From assembly GCA_000526435.1 (NCBI GenBank), contig JAGB01000001.1:248001-312000 (forward strand): DNA of 64,000 nucleotides. Direction: 5' to 3'. The notes under the pieces are model-generated. The model searched no databases. It saw nothing but the letters and a program-made list of their open reading frames with translations, and had not been told where the DNA came from. The translations under genes were made by a program, and so were the position numbers. Every line of letters starts with the position of its first letter. Positions within the stretch are counted from its first letter, which is position 1. This document shows positions 46,053 to 55,987 of the stretch, one piece after another. The stretch is from Caldicoprobacter oshimai DSM 21659. Its GTDB lineage: Bacteria; Bacillota; Clostridia; Caldicoprobacterales; Caldicoprobacteraceae.

Positions 46053-47347
46053 AGCTTTCGCCGGTCAATTACGCGCCTGGCTTTGCTTTCTGAACGCTCA
46101 ATCGTCTTAGGCTCGACCAGCTTGACTTTGACTGACAAGCCAAGTGCGCTCTGTATCTCGTTGGTTATTCTGCGGTTGAGTTCCTCCAGCTTGCGCACCT
46201 CATCGGAGAATAACTTGTTGGATACTTCCACCCATATCTCCAGCACATCCAGATTGTTTATCCTGTCGACCACCAGCAAATAGTGCGGCTCTGTCTGTCC
46301 GATCTCCATAAGTATGCTCTCAATCTGCGAAGGAAATACATTTACTCCCCGCACTATGATCATGTCGTCGGTCCTGCCCAACACCTTTTTCATTCGAACA
46401 TGGGTACGCCCACATTTGCAGGGTTCATAATTCAAAGCCGATATATCTCTGGTGCGGTACCGTATCAGGGGCAGGCCTTCTTTTGTAATGGTGGTGATTA
46501 CCAGCTCACCCTCCTCACCTTCTGGTAGCACTTCTCCGGTTTCAGGGTCAACTATCTCGGGTATAAAGTGGTCCTCAAATATATGAAGCCCGCACTTGTA
46601 CTGACATTCGCTGGCAACCCCGGGTCCTATAACCTCGCTCAGTCCGTATATGTCTATAGCAGATATCTGAAGCTTGGATTCTATTTCCCTGCGCATACCC
46701 TCGCTCCAAGGCTCAGCACCAAAGATCCCGTACTGGAGCTTGAGCTCTTCCCTTTTTATTCCCATTTCTTCCATGGTCTCGGCGATGTGCAGTGCATACG
46801 ACGGGGTGCACGCCAGTACAGTAGTGCCGAAATCCTTCATGATCATGATCTGCCTTTTTGTGTTGCCGCCCGAGATTGGGATGACCGAAGCGCCGATTCG
46901 CTCGGCCCCGTAGTGTACCCCCAGGCCCCCTGTAAAAAGGCCATAGCCATAGGCTATCTGAATCACTGAATCCTTGGTGGTACCTCCGCATACTAGGGTT
47001 CTGGCCATGAGCTCCGACCAGGTGATAATATCCTTTCGGGTGTACCCCACAACAGTAGGCTTACCCGTTGTACCGGAAGAGGCATGTATCCTAACGATTT
47101 CGCTTAGCGGAACAGCAAAGGTGCCGTAAGGATAATTGTCTCGAAGGTCCTGTTTGGTGGTGAAAGGAAGCTTATGCAGGTCTTCGACGCCGTTTATGTC
47201 CTCGGGTACCAATCCCATCTCTTGCATACGTTGACGGTAATAGGGCACGTTGTGATATACCCTACGGACCGTTTCAACCAAACGGCGCGACTGCAATTCC
47301 CTCAGCTGCTCCCGCTCCATACATTCATGTGCTTTATCCCAGTACAT
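46049..47347 (-). CDS. paaK: Phenylacetate-CoA ligase (aryl-acid-CoA ligase)
   Basis: 432 residues. ANL-type adenylating enzyme with [20 protein letters not shown] (P-loop), [37 protein letters not shown] and a C-terminal [13 protein letters not shown] with later [10 protein letters not shown]. In this setting it should link arylacetates from IorAB chemistry to CoA, or run in reverse to conserve ATP. ATG at 47347 (AAGGAAGG ten bases upstream) is preferred to 47377. Confidence 0.92.
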   Translation of the reverse strand: MYWDKAHECMEREQLRELQSRRLVETVRRVYHNVPYYRQRMQEMGLVPEDINGVEDLHKLPFTTKQDLRDNYPYGTFAVPLSEIVRIHASSGTTGKPTVVGYTRKDIITWSELMARTLVCGGTTKDSVIQIAYGYGLFTGGLGVHYGAERIGASVIPISGGNTKRQIMIMKDFGTTVLACTPSYALHIAETMEEMGIKREELKLQYGIFGAEPWSEGMRREIESKLQISAIDIYGLSEVIGPGVASECQYKCGLHIFEDHFIPEIVDPETGEVLPEGEEGELVITTITKEGLPLIRYRTRDISALNYEPCKCGRTHVRMKKVLGRTDDMIIVRGVNVFPSQIESILMEIGQTEPHYLLVVDRINNLDVLEIWVEVSNKLFSDEVRKLEELNRRITNEIQSALGLSVKVKLVEPKTIERSESKARRVIDRRKL

Positions 47348-47444
47348 TTCTGCTACACCTTCCTTAATTTCATACATGACCTATTTCTTGAACTTCTTTT
47401 TATTTTTTAATCAACCTTACAATGCTTTTGCCGTCAAAGATGAC

Positions 47445-48035
47445 TTATGATAACTCCGAATTATATCCCCTGTGAAATGCCTTTAAATTGACTTCAATTG
47501 TCTTGGGAGGTACTGCCGTCTTTATGGCCTTCTCCCACATTAGAGGTTCAACGTTCAAAAATCGAGCCAGCACGCCGATGAGAACAGTATTAGCCACTTT
47601 TATGTTCCCCAGCTCCTTTGCAACGGCCAGAGCATCAAAGAATACAGCGCCGGGGCAAACATTTCGTATTCTGTCTTCCAAATCTTTAGGATACTCATAA
47701 GCTCCCATTATCATCGACATGGGCTCTATCTCCTGAGAGTTTATTATAGCCCTTCCCTGCTCTTTCAAAAAATGAATCCACCGCAGCGCCTCCATCTTCT
47801 CAAACGCTAGCAGTATATCGGCAGTACCTGGCTCAACCAGCGGCGAAAACACCTTTGTGCCGTATCTTACATGGGTGACTACGCTGCCGCCTCTCTGTGC
47901 CATTCCATGAACCTCGGATATTTTGACGTCATACCCCAAATCTACAAACAGGCTCCCCAATATCCTGCTGGCAAGCAGGGTGCCCTGTCCGCCTACGCCC
48001 ACTATGAGTATACTCCTAGTGTCCATATTATTCAC
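47445..48035 (-). CDS. iorB: Indolepyruvate:ferredoxin oxidoreductase beta subunit
   Basis: 196 residues, the gamma-domain-type subunit of 2-oxoacid oxidoreductases (ILIVGVGGQGTLLASRILGS; ISEVHGMAQRGGSVVTHVRY). With IorA it oxidatively decarboxylates aryl pyruvates from Trp, Phe or Tyr to aryl-acetyl-CoA, reducing ferredoxin. Overlaps iorA by eight bases. Confidence 0.93.
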   Translation of the reverse strand: MNNMDTRSILIVGVGGQGTLLASRILGSLFVDLGYDVKISEVHGMAQRGGSVVTHVRYGTKVFSPLVEPGTADILLAFEKMEALRWIHFLKEQGRAIINSQEIEPMSMIMGAYEYPKDLEDRIRNVCPGAVFFDALAVAKELGNIKVANTVLIGVLARFLNVEPLMWEKAIKTAVPPKTIEVNLKAFHRGYNSELS

Positions 48036-49773
48036 CTGCCCTTCTTATTGCACCGAATTTGCATACCTTAATGCACAGCCCGCAGCCATTGCACAGGGCC
48101 TGGTTGATGTGCATGCCGTCGGACTTTTTCTCGATGGCAGGACAACCCAAGCGCAGGCAAACGCCACAAAGCCGGCAGGTATCCCTATCGATTGACAGAG
48201 GTGCCTTCATCTCCTTTGATAGCAGCGCGCACGGACGCTGTGCAATAACTACAGACGGCTCTTCCCTCTGCGTTTCCTCCTTGAGAACCTTCTCTACCTC
48301 TTCAAGGTCAAAAGGATCAACTACCCTGACGTGCTCTATACCTATGGCTTTTATAAGGTTTACCAGGTTGAGCGGCGTGATAGCCTCCCCCTTGATGGTG
48401 CGCCCCGTTCCTGGATGGTCTTGATGCCCCGTCATACCCGTGGTGTAGTTGTCCAGTATGACCACGGTGGAAGTCCCCTGGTTATACACTATATCTATAA
48501 GCCCTGTGATCCCCGAATGTATAAAGGTGGAGTCGCCGATGACGGCCACCAGCCTGCGCGAGAAATCCCTTCCTCGCGCTTTTTCCATTCCATGGGCCAT
48601 CCCAACGCTGGCTCCCATGCATACGCAGGTATCGATGGCCTCAAGCGGGGGCAGAGCCCCTAAAGTATAGCATCCTATATCCCCGGTGGCATGAAACCTG
48701 AGCTTTTTCATGACATAATATATACCCCGATGAGGGCAACCAGGACACATGACAGGTGGCCGTGGCGGAAGGTCCTGCGCTGGCCTTACGTCAGGCGCCC
48801 TGCCCGCGATTTTCTCCACTATCATGTTTGCGCTCAATTCGCCCTGCACAGGGAATATCTCTTTCCCAATGACAGGAATTCCCCAGCTCTTGATTTGCTC
48901 TTCCAGCACCGGTTCGAGCTCCTCTATGACATACAGCTTGCGCACCTTACTGGCAAACGACTCGATAAGCCTTCGCGGCAGGGGATTGACCATGCCCAGC
49001 TTTAAAAAGGAAGCGTTGGGCAGTGCCTCCTTGGCGTATTGATATACTATGCCGCTCGCTATGATGCCAATTGACGTATCACCCATTTCGATGCGGTTTA
49101 TCCACAAATCGTTGGCAGCGTCGGCCAAAGCCTTCATACGCCTTTCCACTTCTACATGGCGCTTTCTGGCCATGGCCGGCATCATAACGTTTTTATCGGG
49201 TAGCTTTTTGTAATCTTTGAGCTTTATATCCATCCTTTCGCCCAGGGTCACAATGCTCTGTGAATGAGCGATGCGCGTAGTAAGCCTAATTAGCACAGGG
49301 GTATCGTATTCCTCGCTAAGCTCAAAGGCAAGTTTAACAAAGTCCAAAGCCTCCTGGCTGTCAGCCGGCTCCAGCATAGGTACCTGGGATGCGCGAGCGT
49401 AATAGCGGCTGTCCTGTTCATTTTGAGAGCTGTGCATACCTGGGTCGTCCGCCACTATAATGACCAGACCGGCATTGACCCCTGTGTACGAAACGGTAAA
49501 TAAAGGATCTGCCGCCACGTTGAGCCCCACATGTTTCATGGCCACCATGGCCCTTGCCCCGGCAAATGAAGCGCCAATTGCTACCTCCAGCGCAACCTTT
49601 TCATTGGGCGACCACTCAGCATAGATTTCATCATATTTCGCTGCAAATTCGGTGATTTCGGTACTGGGCGTGCCGGGATATGCTGTTGCCACCCTTACCC
49701 CCGCCTCATAGGCTCCCCTTGCAATCGCCTCATTCCCCAACATTAATCTCTTCACGTTATCCCTCCAAAGCAT
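48028..49773 (-). CDS. iorA: Indolepyruvate:ferredoxin oxidoreductase alpha subunit
   Basis: 581 residues. N-terminal pyrimidine-binding half (ARGAYEAGVRVATAYPGTPS), the TPP-binding half (CPGCPHRGIYYVMKKL; DIGCYTLG; AVIGDSTFIHSGITGL), and a C-terminal 2[4Fe-4S] ferredoxin domain (CRLCGVCLRLGCPAIE; CNGCGLCIKVCKFGAI). Catalytic partner of IorB. The spacing of the first cluster (C-x2-C-x2-C-x4-C) differs slightly from the second (C-x2-C-x2-C-x3-C). Confidence 0.95.
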   Translation of the reverse strand: MLWRDNVKRLMLGNEAIARGAYEAGVRVATAYPGTPSTEITEFAAKYDEIYAEWSPNEKVALEVAIGASFAGARAMVAMKHVGLNVAADPLFTVSYTGVNAGLVIIVADDPGMHSSQNEQDSRYYARASQVPMLEPADSQEALDFVKLAFELSEEYDTPVLIRLTTRIAHSQSIVTLGERMDIKLKDYKKLPDKNVMMPAMARKRHVEVERRMKALADAANDLWINRIEMGDTSIGIIASGIVYQYAKEALPNASFLKLGMVNPLPRRLIESFASKVRKLYVIEELEPVLEEQIKSWGIPVIGKEIFPVQGELSANMIVEKIAGRAPDVRPAQDLPPRPPVMCPGCPHRGIYYVMKKLRFHATGDIGCYTLGALPPLEAIDTCVCMGASVGMAHGMEKARGRDFSRRLVAVIGDSTFIHSGITGLIDIVYNQGTSTVVILDNYTTGMTGHQDHPGTGRTIKGEAITPLNLVNLIKAIGIEHVRVVDPFDLEEVEKVLKEETQREEPSVVIAQRPCALLSKEMKAPLSIDRDTCRLCGVCLRLGCPAIEKKSDGMHINQALCNGCGLCIKVCKFGAIRRAGE

Positions 49774-49945
49774 TTACTGTTTTTTCAAATAACATCCCAC
49801 TCACTCGCTGCTCAGCTGGCAGTTTTTGTGATCCATGCTCGTATTTGAATTTTGCTTTCATAGTTGTTGTAACACAGAATATACTTTAAAATTATAAATC
49901 AATTTATAAAAAAAAGAAAGGGTTGAAGAGCCAATTTTTAAAACA

Positions 49946-49977
49946 AGAGGGGTATGCCCATTAGGACATACCCCTCT
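49946..49977. terminator. Hairpin terminator after the DUF1540 gene
   Basis: AGAGGGGTATG-cccattagga-CATACCCCTCT, followed by TTTT on the plus strand and TGTTTTAAAA on the minus strand. Confidence 0.75.
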
Positions 49978-50002
49978 TTTAAAGTTTTTGCACAATAGGC
50001 CC

Positions 50003-50176
50003 TTACTTGTGAACAAAGGTGGCACAATCGGTTTCCTGAGTGGTTCGAGCGTTTCGCGGTTGGATCTCGATTTTTGCGGCCCCGCAATAGTCACCTTCCA
50101 TATAGTAATGGCAGGTGTTTACAACGCACTTGACCCCGGAAAGAGGCTGATTCTTTTTCTCTACTCGGCCTTCCAT
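50003..50176 (-). CDS. DUF1540 small Cys-rich protein
   Basis: 57 residues from the ATG at 50176 (GGGAGGG nine bases upstream). The DUF1540 pattern VKCVVNTCHYYMEGDYCGAA ... TDCATFV has four ordered cysteines, likely a small metal site. Such proteins are common in Clostridia and of unknown role. It is not a SCIFF peptide: the six-cysteine spacing is absent. Confidence 0.8.
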   Translation of the reverse strand: MEGRVEKKNQPLSGVKCVVNTCHYYMEGDYCGAAKIEIQPRNARTTQETDCATFVHK

Positions 50177-50313
50177 TTTGCATATCCCTCCCATAAAGTC
50201 TATAAAATCAAGGTTGTCTATTTTAGCTTTTACTTTATAGGAGGATTTTATTCAGTTGGTTTATTTTGTAAAAACTGAATGGATTGCTCTCTTCGGATGA
50301 GCAGAGTCCAGTC

Positions 50314-50436
50314 TTATGAATCATTTTTGGGAATAATTCCCCAAATACGAGCAGCTTCCTCTTTAACTCTCGCATCAGCGTCATTTTTAGCAACATATCT
50401 CGGGCGTTCAATAGTATTTGAACTTCCTAATTTTAC
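50314..50436 (-). other. Short open stretch, possible gene remnant
   Basis: The minus strand stays open for about 40 codons ending ...ERPRYVAKNDADARVKEEAA then RIWGIIPKNDS and a stop. It has no start codon or binding site and no recognisable family, though codon composition looks gene-like. It is probably the tail of a lost gene. The rest of 50177-50565 holds only the terminator at 50498. Confidence 0.3.
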
Positions 50437-50497
50437 CTAAAAAGATGACCGCATTTAACCTCACCTCTGGAGCCGGGTCTCTTAACGCTATAATCAA

Positions 50498-50521
50498 GGG
50501 GGAGACATTTAGCTCTCCCCC
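50498..50521 (-). terminator. Terminator of the Gfo/Idh/MocA gene
   Basis: Minus strand GGGGGAGA-gctaaatg-TCTCCCCC followed by TTGATTAT; the T-tract is weak. Confidence 0.6.
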
Positions 50522-50565
50522 CTCACTCGCCACATAGAAAGCCACATACCTAGCGATTTGCGAGT

Positions 50566-51660
50566 TTATTCGTCAAAATATATAGCCTTTCCTGTCCTAG
50601 CAGACTGGTATATCGCCTCAAGGATCTCGGTTACAACCAGCGCTTCTTCTGGTTTGACCACCGGCTCAGTATCGTTTATTATGCACTTGATCCACATCCT
50701 AGCTTCCTTGTCGCCAGGCGACTCAGCTTTACTGGCATCGTAGAAATCTACTCCAGAAGCATCAAGCCCTGGTTTCGTTATGTATAGCTTGCCGTATTTT
50801 TCACCGTTTATACGCAGGCCATCCCACATATCGGCTCCTGCTTCGGTTCCGCACAGGGTGGTCTTGGCTTCGCCCACCATCAAGGTGTTCAATGCCCAGC
50901 TGGCTTCCAAGATGATGGTTGCCCCGTTTTGCATGACTATGAAGCCAAAGGCAGAATCCTCCACGGTAAACTTCTTGGGATCCCATGGCCCCCACGCATT
51001 GGCAGCATTTTCACGCTGAGAAAGCTTGTGATACACAGTGCCCATAACGCTCTTCACTTTATAATTGTTCATCATCCAGAGGGTCAAATCCAGAGCATGG
51101 GTACCTATATCGATAAGCGGCCCTCCACCCTGTTCCTCTTCATCCAAGAACACGCCCCAGGTGGGAACTGCGCGGCGCCTCACGGCATGAGCCTTTGCAA
51201 AATATATCTCGCCCAACTCCCCGTTCCTGCACAGGGTATACAGGTATTCCGAATCTGGCCTGAAACGATTTTGGTAACCAATGGTCAGCTTTTTGCCTGT
51301 ACGTCTGGCAGTCTCAACCATCTTTCGGGCATCGGCCGCAGTCTTAGCCATTGGCTTTTCGCACATTACGTGTTTGCCTGCTTCAAGGGCATCAACAGTT
51401 ATGTAGCCGTGAGACTTATTTGGAGTGCAGACGTGTACCACATCAATGGATTTGTCTTCCAAAAGTTTTCTGTAGTCGGTGTACACCTTGGCATCTTTTG
51501 ACCCGTATTGTGCGGCTGCCTTTTCAGCCCTTTCCTCTATGATATCGCAAAATGCCACCATCTCCACGCAATCCAGCTTAGCCAACCCCGGCATGTGCTT
51601 GCCGTTGGCTATCCCCCCGCATCCTATAATTCCCACTCTAACCTTATCTTTGCAGCCCAT
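50566..51660 (-). CDS. Gfo/Idh/MocA-family oxidoreductase
   Basis: 364 residues. N-terminal Rossmann domain (VRVGIIGCGGIANGKHMPGL), then the family motif CEKPMAKTAADARKM and a C-terminal alpha/beta domain with GGGPLIDIGTHALDLTLWMM. NAD(P)-dependent sugar or inositol dehydrogenase type; the substrate is not evident and no sugar operon flanks it. Confidence 0.92.
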   Translation of the reverse strand: MGCKDKVRVGIIGCGGIANGKHMPGLAKLDCVEMVAFCDIIEERAEKAAAQYGSKDAKVYTDYRKLLEDKSIDVVHVCTPNKSHGYITVDALEAGKHVMCEKPMAKTAADARKMVETARRTGKKLTIGYQNRFRPDSEYLYTLCRNGELGEIYFAKAHAVRRRAVPTWGVFLDEEEQGGGPLIDIGTHALDLTLWMMNNYKVKSVMGTVYHKLSQRENAANAWGPWDPKKFTVEDSAFGFIVMQNGATIILEASWALNTLMVGEAKTTLCGTEAGADMWDGLRINGEKYGKLYITKPGLDASGVDFYDASKAESPGDKEARMWIKCIINDTEPVVKPEEALVVTEILEAIYQSARTGKAIYFDE

Positions 51661-51742
51661 TATTAACCCTCCCTAACTTTTTTGGCAAAATTATGTTTTT
51701 CATGATAAGATATTACCATATTGAAAATCTTTTTTCAACAGC

Positions 51743-52915
51743 TTAAATTTTTACCAATTTGCCAGACTCACACTGTTTAAGCTCCATTCCCAGTTTTATA
51801 AACCTGAACATTCGATCAGCGGCATCCTTCAAAAGCTCTTCAGCTCTGGCTATAGCCTCGTCTAGCGACATGGGAGCGTTCACGGTGGGCATAATGCCAG
51901 ATATCCCGCATTCATACACCCTCTGTGCCCCTGGCCCCATACCTCCTACTATGGCAACCACCTTGACTCCCTTTGGCTTGCAGCGCCTGGCTATCCCTAC
52001 GGGCACCTTGCCGTACACCGACTGCCCATCAATCCTGCCCTCGCCAGTTATCACAAGGTCAGCTCCCTCGATCAGCTCATCAAATCTTACATAATCAAGG
52101 ACAGTGTCAATCCCCGGCTTTAACACGGCTCCAAAAAAGGCCACCAATGCAGCCCCAAGCCCCCCTGCCGCGCCCGAGCCGGGAACCATGCTCATATCCA
52201 TACCGGTTGTTTCCTTGATGAGCCGTTCATAGTTTTTCATCCCGGACTCCAAAATACCAAAGGTCTCTTCAGTTACCCCTTTTTGCGGGCCATACACGGC
52301 TGTAGCCCCGTCAGGCCCTGTAAGGGGATTGCTCACATCGCATATAACGGTAATGGTACTCTCTTTAATCCGTGGATCTATATCATCCAAGATAATCCTA
52401 TCGATAAACTGCAGCTGCTTGCCCCCAAATCCCACTTCTTTGCCCGACCTGTCCAGGAATTTAACTCCCAGCGCTTGAGCGGCACCAATTCCACCGTCGT
52501 TGGTGGCACTACCGCCAATCCCTATGATGAAGTCCCGGATACCTTCATCGAGCGCCTCCTTTATGATTTCACCCGTACCATAGGTAGTAGCATTCAATGG
52601 ATCCCTTTTTCCAGCCGGGATAAGGGGCAGCCCAGATGCCTGTGCCATTTCGATTACTGCCGTTTTGCCATAAATTATGCCGTATTTGGCTTTAACGCGC
52701 ATCCCTGGCAGCGGGCCCATTACCTCAACTGTCCTGTACTCACCTTTAGCGGCTGTAACAAGCGCGTCCACCGTTCCCTCGCCGCCATCGGCAATGGGCA
52801 CCTTTACCACCTCCAAAGGCGAAAAGTGCCGCCTTGCCACCTCTTCCAGATGCTCAATGACTTCCAGGGAAGAAAAAGTCCCTTTAAACGAATCGGGCGC
52901 TAAGACGATTTTCAA
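51743..52915 (-). CDS. Glycerate 2-kinase (GarK/GlxK family)
   Basis: 390 residues: MKIVLAPDSFKGTFSSLEVI, VPIADGGEGTVDALVTA, IIGIGGSATNDGGIGAAQAL, GSGAAGGLGAALVAFFG and VITGEGRIDGQSVYGKVPVG, all family signatures. Phosphorylates D-glycerate to 2-phosphoglycerate. It follows the maturase gene on the same strand by 85 bases. Confidence 0.94.
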   Translation of the reverse strand: MKIVLAPDSFKGTFSSLEVIEHLEEVARRHFSPLEVVKVPIADGGEGTVDALVTAAKGEYRTVEVMGPLPGMRVKAKYGIIYGKTAVIEMAQASGLPLIPAGKRDPLNATTYGTGEIIKEALDEGIRDFIIGIGGSATNDGGIGAAQALGVKFLDRSGKEVGFGGKQLQFIDRIILDDIDPRIKESTITVICDVSNPLTGPDGATAVYGPQKGVTEETFGILESGMKNYERLIKETTGMDMSMVPGSGAAGGLGAALVAFFGAVLKPGIDTVLDYVRFDELIEGADLVITGEGRIDGQSVYGKVPVGIARRCKPKGVKVVAIVGGMGPGAQRVYECGISGIMPTVNAPMSLDEAIARAEELLKDAADRMFRFIKLGMELKQCESGKLVKI

Positions 52916-53000
52916 GCTTCACACCCCACTTTTTACAGGCTTTTGTCACTATACCTAATCGTTAAAATGGCACACAAAGAGCGCAGTCAAACCCTAATTA

Positions 53001-54365
53001 TCAAGCGCTTTCAAGGGAAAGCGCCACCTCCATCATAAGTGCACATTCTATCCTCTTGCGCTGCATAGCACACGCCAGCTCGTTTGGGATGTCAATGCTT
53101 CCGTTTGTAAAATACGCGTTGGCATGACACCCGCCAGAACAAAAATATTTGGCCCAGCAATCCTTGCACTTTCCCTTTGTCAGAATATTGCACCTTTTAA
53201 ACTGGTCGGACAATCCCCCGGGGTCATCTATACCCCTGAATACATCTCCCATTATAAACTGCGGCTGTCCAACAAATTGATGGCAGGGATAGAAATGCCC
53301 TTCAGGCGATACCGCCAGGTATTCAAAGCCTGCACCGCAGGCTACAACCCTCCTTTGAACGCAGGGCCCGCCATAAAGGTTTATGTTAAAATGGTAAAAC
53401 CTGAGCTTGTTCCCGACCTTTATATAGTCCAGTATTCTTTTGGCCAACCTTTCATACTCGTCAAGGATTACAGGTATATGCTCATCCGTGATGTGAAATG
53501 GCTGACCGCTACCCACCACGGGTTCAATCGATATCTCTTCAAAGCCCAATCCTGCTATATGGAAAACATCTTCGGCGAAGTCCAGGTTTCTATTTGTAAA
53601 CGTCCCGCGGATGTAATAGCTCTTACCGCCTCTGCTGCTTACCAATTTCCTGGCGGCATCCACAATCTCGTCATAGCTCCCCTCCCCATTTCTGTAGTAT
53701 CTCATGGCATCGTGGATGCTCTTCCTTCCGTCCAGGCTTATAACCACGTTGTCCATGTTTTCGTTGATATAGCTAATCTTTTCCCTGTCGAGCAGAGTGC
53801 CATTGGTAGTTATGGTAAAATAGAACTTCTTGTTGTACCGCTTCTCCAGCTCTTTACCGTAATCAACAGCCTTTTTTATCACTTCAAAGTTGATCAGCGG
53901 TTCCCCACCAAAAAAATCTACCTCTATATTTTTTCTGTTTCCAGAATTTTGGGCAAGGTATTCCATGGCCTTAAATGCCACTTCTTCAGGCATCAGCCTT
54001 CTCTCGGAGCAGTAACTCCCTTTAGAGGCAAAGCAATACTCACAGCTTAGATTGCAGTCGTGAGCCACGTGAAGGCACAGCGCCTTTAAGCCGCTATTAT
54101 TTTCAAGCTGTCGGAGGAGAACGGCTTCATCTAATTCAGGGCTGTATAGCATTCCCTGTTCCGTTAGCTGCTCAATTTCCCGGCAAGCCTCTTTAACGCT
54201 GTCCACACCGAATTTATCCCCAAACTTCTGAATGGCCCTGTCTGCCGAAAAATTATCCGGAAAAGCCTTTAAGATTTCGTATGTTATCCTATCAAGGCTG
54301 TGTACACTTCCACTATTGACATCTACTGCTATGTAAAGTCCATTCATCTCAAAAGCATGTACCAC
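53001..54365 (-). CDS. SCIFF-type radical SAM peptide maturase
   Basis: 454 residues from GTG 54365 (GGGGGGA nine bases upstream), giving the family-typical start VHAFEMNGLYIAVDVNSGSV. An N-terminal RiPP-recognition-like domain (~1-90) precedes the radical SAM core with CNLSCEYCF and the GGEPL motif. A SPASM region follows (CGAGFEYLAVSPEGHFYPCH; CKDCWAKYFCSGGC; final cysteines near CAMQRKRIEC). SCIFF maturases form Cys-Thr thioether crosslinks in a ~46-residue six-cysteine peptide normally encoded just upstream. No such peptide is found within the flanking DNA here. Confidence 0.85.
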   Translation of the reverse strand: MVHAFEMNGLYIAVDVNSGSVHSLDRITYEILKAFPDNFSADRAIQKFGDKFGVDSVKEACREIEQLTEQGMLYSPELDEAVLLRQLENNSGLKALCLHVAHDCNLSCEYCFASKGSYCSERRLMPEEVAFKAMEYLAQNSGNRKNIEVDFFGGEPLINFEVIKKAVDYGKELEKRYNKKFYFTITTNGTLLDREKISYINENMDNVVISLDGRKSIHDAMRYYRNGEGSYDEIVDAARKLVSSRGGKSYYIRGTFTNRNLDFAEDVFHIAGLGFEEISIEPVVGSGQPFHITDEHIPVILDEYERLAKRILDYIKVGNKLRFYHFNINLYGGPCVQRRVVACGAGFEYLAVSPEGHFYPCHQFVGQPQFIMGDVFRGIDDPGGLSDQFKRCNILTKGKCKDCWAKYFCSGGCHANAYFTNGSIDIPNELACAMQRKRIECALMMEVALSLESA

Positions 54366-54530
54366 TCTTAAGCTTCCCCCCACTTACACAAAACATTATC
54401 AATCAATATTCTTACCTATATTAGCTAAAAGGCAGTTATGCGCTAGTTGTTGGACATCAAATTGTAACACCAGTTATAATAATACCATCAAACATCGAGC
54501 CGTGTCTATTCCTATAAAAAATAAGAAACA

Positions 54531-54566
54531 GAGGGGAACATTTTACTCTAATAAAATATTCTCCTC
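54531..54566 (-). terminator. Terminator of the ROK kinase gene
   Basis: Minus strand GAGGAGAATATTTTA...TAAAATGTTCCCCTC (a few mismatches) followed by TGTTTCTTATTTTTT. Confidence 0.75.
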
Positions 54567-54622
54567 CGAGTTTTTACAAAACAGTCAGCATTTCGCATCT
54601 AAATTCTAACCGCTGTACAACT

Positions 54623-55582
54623 TCAAAACATTTTTCCTAGCATTGCTGCACCCACTATGCCTGCATCGTTGCCCAGCTGTGCAGCAACTATCCTGGTCTG
54701 AGGCACCCCCTCAACAGTATAGATCCTTTCGCTCACTAACTTTCTGAGCGGTGCCAACAGATATTCTCCTTCTTTCGAGATTCCGCCGCCTATGGCTATA
54801 ATTTCTGGCTGGAATATGTTTATCACGTTTGCCAGACCCTCGGCAAGGTATTTTATATATTCTTCAACAATCTGCAGCCCAACCCTGTCTCCCTGTCTTG
54901 CGGCGTCAAAAGGAACTTTAGCATTTATCTTTGACAGATCCCCATCAACAAGCTTATTTATTAAAGAATCGGGATTGGCAACGGCTGCTTTTTTTGTTTG
55001 ACGTATCAAAGCAGTGGCAGAAGCATAAGCCTCCCAGCATCCCTTTCTTCCGCATGTGCACTGCTCGCCGTCTACCACAATCACCATGTGCCCCATTTCG
55101 GCAGCAGCATTGTTAAAACCGCTGTAAACCTTGCCATCTATCACAACTCCAGTGCCTACACCCGTACCCAGTGTAATTGTAACCGAATGCTTTGCTCCCT
55201 TGCAGGCCCCCGCCACGCTTTCAGCAAGAGCAGCCACATTGGCGTCATTGTCAAGATAGACAGGAAGGTCTACGTATTTCTGCATTTCAGCCCGCATAGG
55301 AACATTTCTGAATTTAAGATTGTTTGCATAAACGAGAATACCTTCTTCACTGTTGGGCGTTCCCGGACTTCCTATCCCTATAGATTTTACGTCTTTCAAA
55401 GAAACGCCAGAGTCCTCAATCACTTTCAGCGAAAGCATGGCCATATCTTTTATGATTTCAGGATATTCCCTTTCATTTAAAGTGGGAACGCTATCCTTAT
55501 GGATGATTTTTCCTTCTTCATCGACAAGCCCTACAGCTATATTGGTTCCTCCCAGATCAATTCCTATGTAATACATATTCAT
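54623..55582 (-). CDS. glcK: ROK-family glucokinase
   Basis: 319 residues. MYYIGIDLGGTNIAVGLVDE (phosphate 1 motif), VYLDNDANVAALAE, the zinc site GEQCTCGRKGCWEAY and IIAIGGGISKEGEYLL. Phosphorylates glucose with ATP in the cytoplasm. GGAGG lies four bases before the ATG; a second ATG two codons on is the other option. Confidence 0.92.
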   Translation of the reverse strand: MNMYYIGIDLGGTNIAVGLVDEEGKIIHKDSVPTLNEREYPEIIKDMAMLSLKVIEDSGVSLKDVKSIGIGSPGTPNSEEGILVYANNLKFRNVPMRAEMQKYVDLPVYLDNDANVAALAESVAGACKGAKHSVTITLGTGVGTGVVIDGKVYSGFNNAAAEMGHMVIVVDGEQCTCGRKGCWEAYASATALIRQTKKAAVANPDSLINKLVDGDLSKINAKVPFDAARQGDRVGLQIVEEYIKYLAEGLANVINIFQPEIIAIGGGISKEGEYLLAPLRKLVSERIYTVEGVPQTRIVAAQLGNDAGIVGAAMLGKMF

Positions 55583-55788
55583 TATACCTCCTCAAGCGTA
55601 GTTTCTACACTAAATAATACAATACATTTTGTTCAAAAACAATACAAAAACCATCAACCCTGGAACAATTCATGATTAATGACCTCTAATGTTTAATGAT
55701 TACCGGCGCTATTGGATAGTTAATATTTTGATGTTCACCAGGGTTAATGGCCACAGAACCGGTTCATAGCTACAAAAACAGTGACATT

Positions 55789-55912
55789 TATATTCCAGGA
55801 TCAACTATAGCTCCCACAAACAGTATAACGCCCGTCAAATTATCCCGTATTATGAACATGAAAGGCCGATCCATGACCATCCTGAATCTATCCAAAGACA
55901 TGCCTTTTGTCC
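55789..55912 (-). pseudogene. C-terminal fragment of a serpin
   Basis: The minus strand reads SLDRFRMVMDRPFMFIIRDN then LTGVILFVGAIVDPGI and a stop. The DRPF(x)FIIRD...GxILFxG..xxP pattern is the C-terminus of serpins, directly after the reactive loop. Upstream the frame continues as KKLRTKGM without the hinge or the rest of the fold, so only this tail survives. The rest of 55583-55987 holds no other feature that I recognise. Confidence 0.8.
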
Positions 55913-55987
55913 TTAGCTTTTTGCTCCTTGAAACTTACGCATGCATTCCCAATGGGCAGGTTATACTACAAGAAGGGTGATGTGGAT

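Noticed and set aside
50003-50176. DUF1540 protein as precursor of the SCIFF-type maturase
   Set aside because: Cysteine number and spacing fit DUF1540, not six cysteines in forty-five residues, and it lies ~3 kb away.
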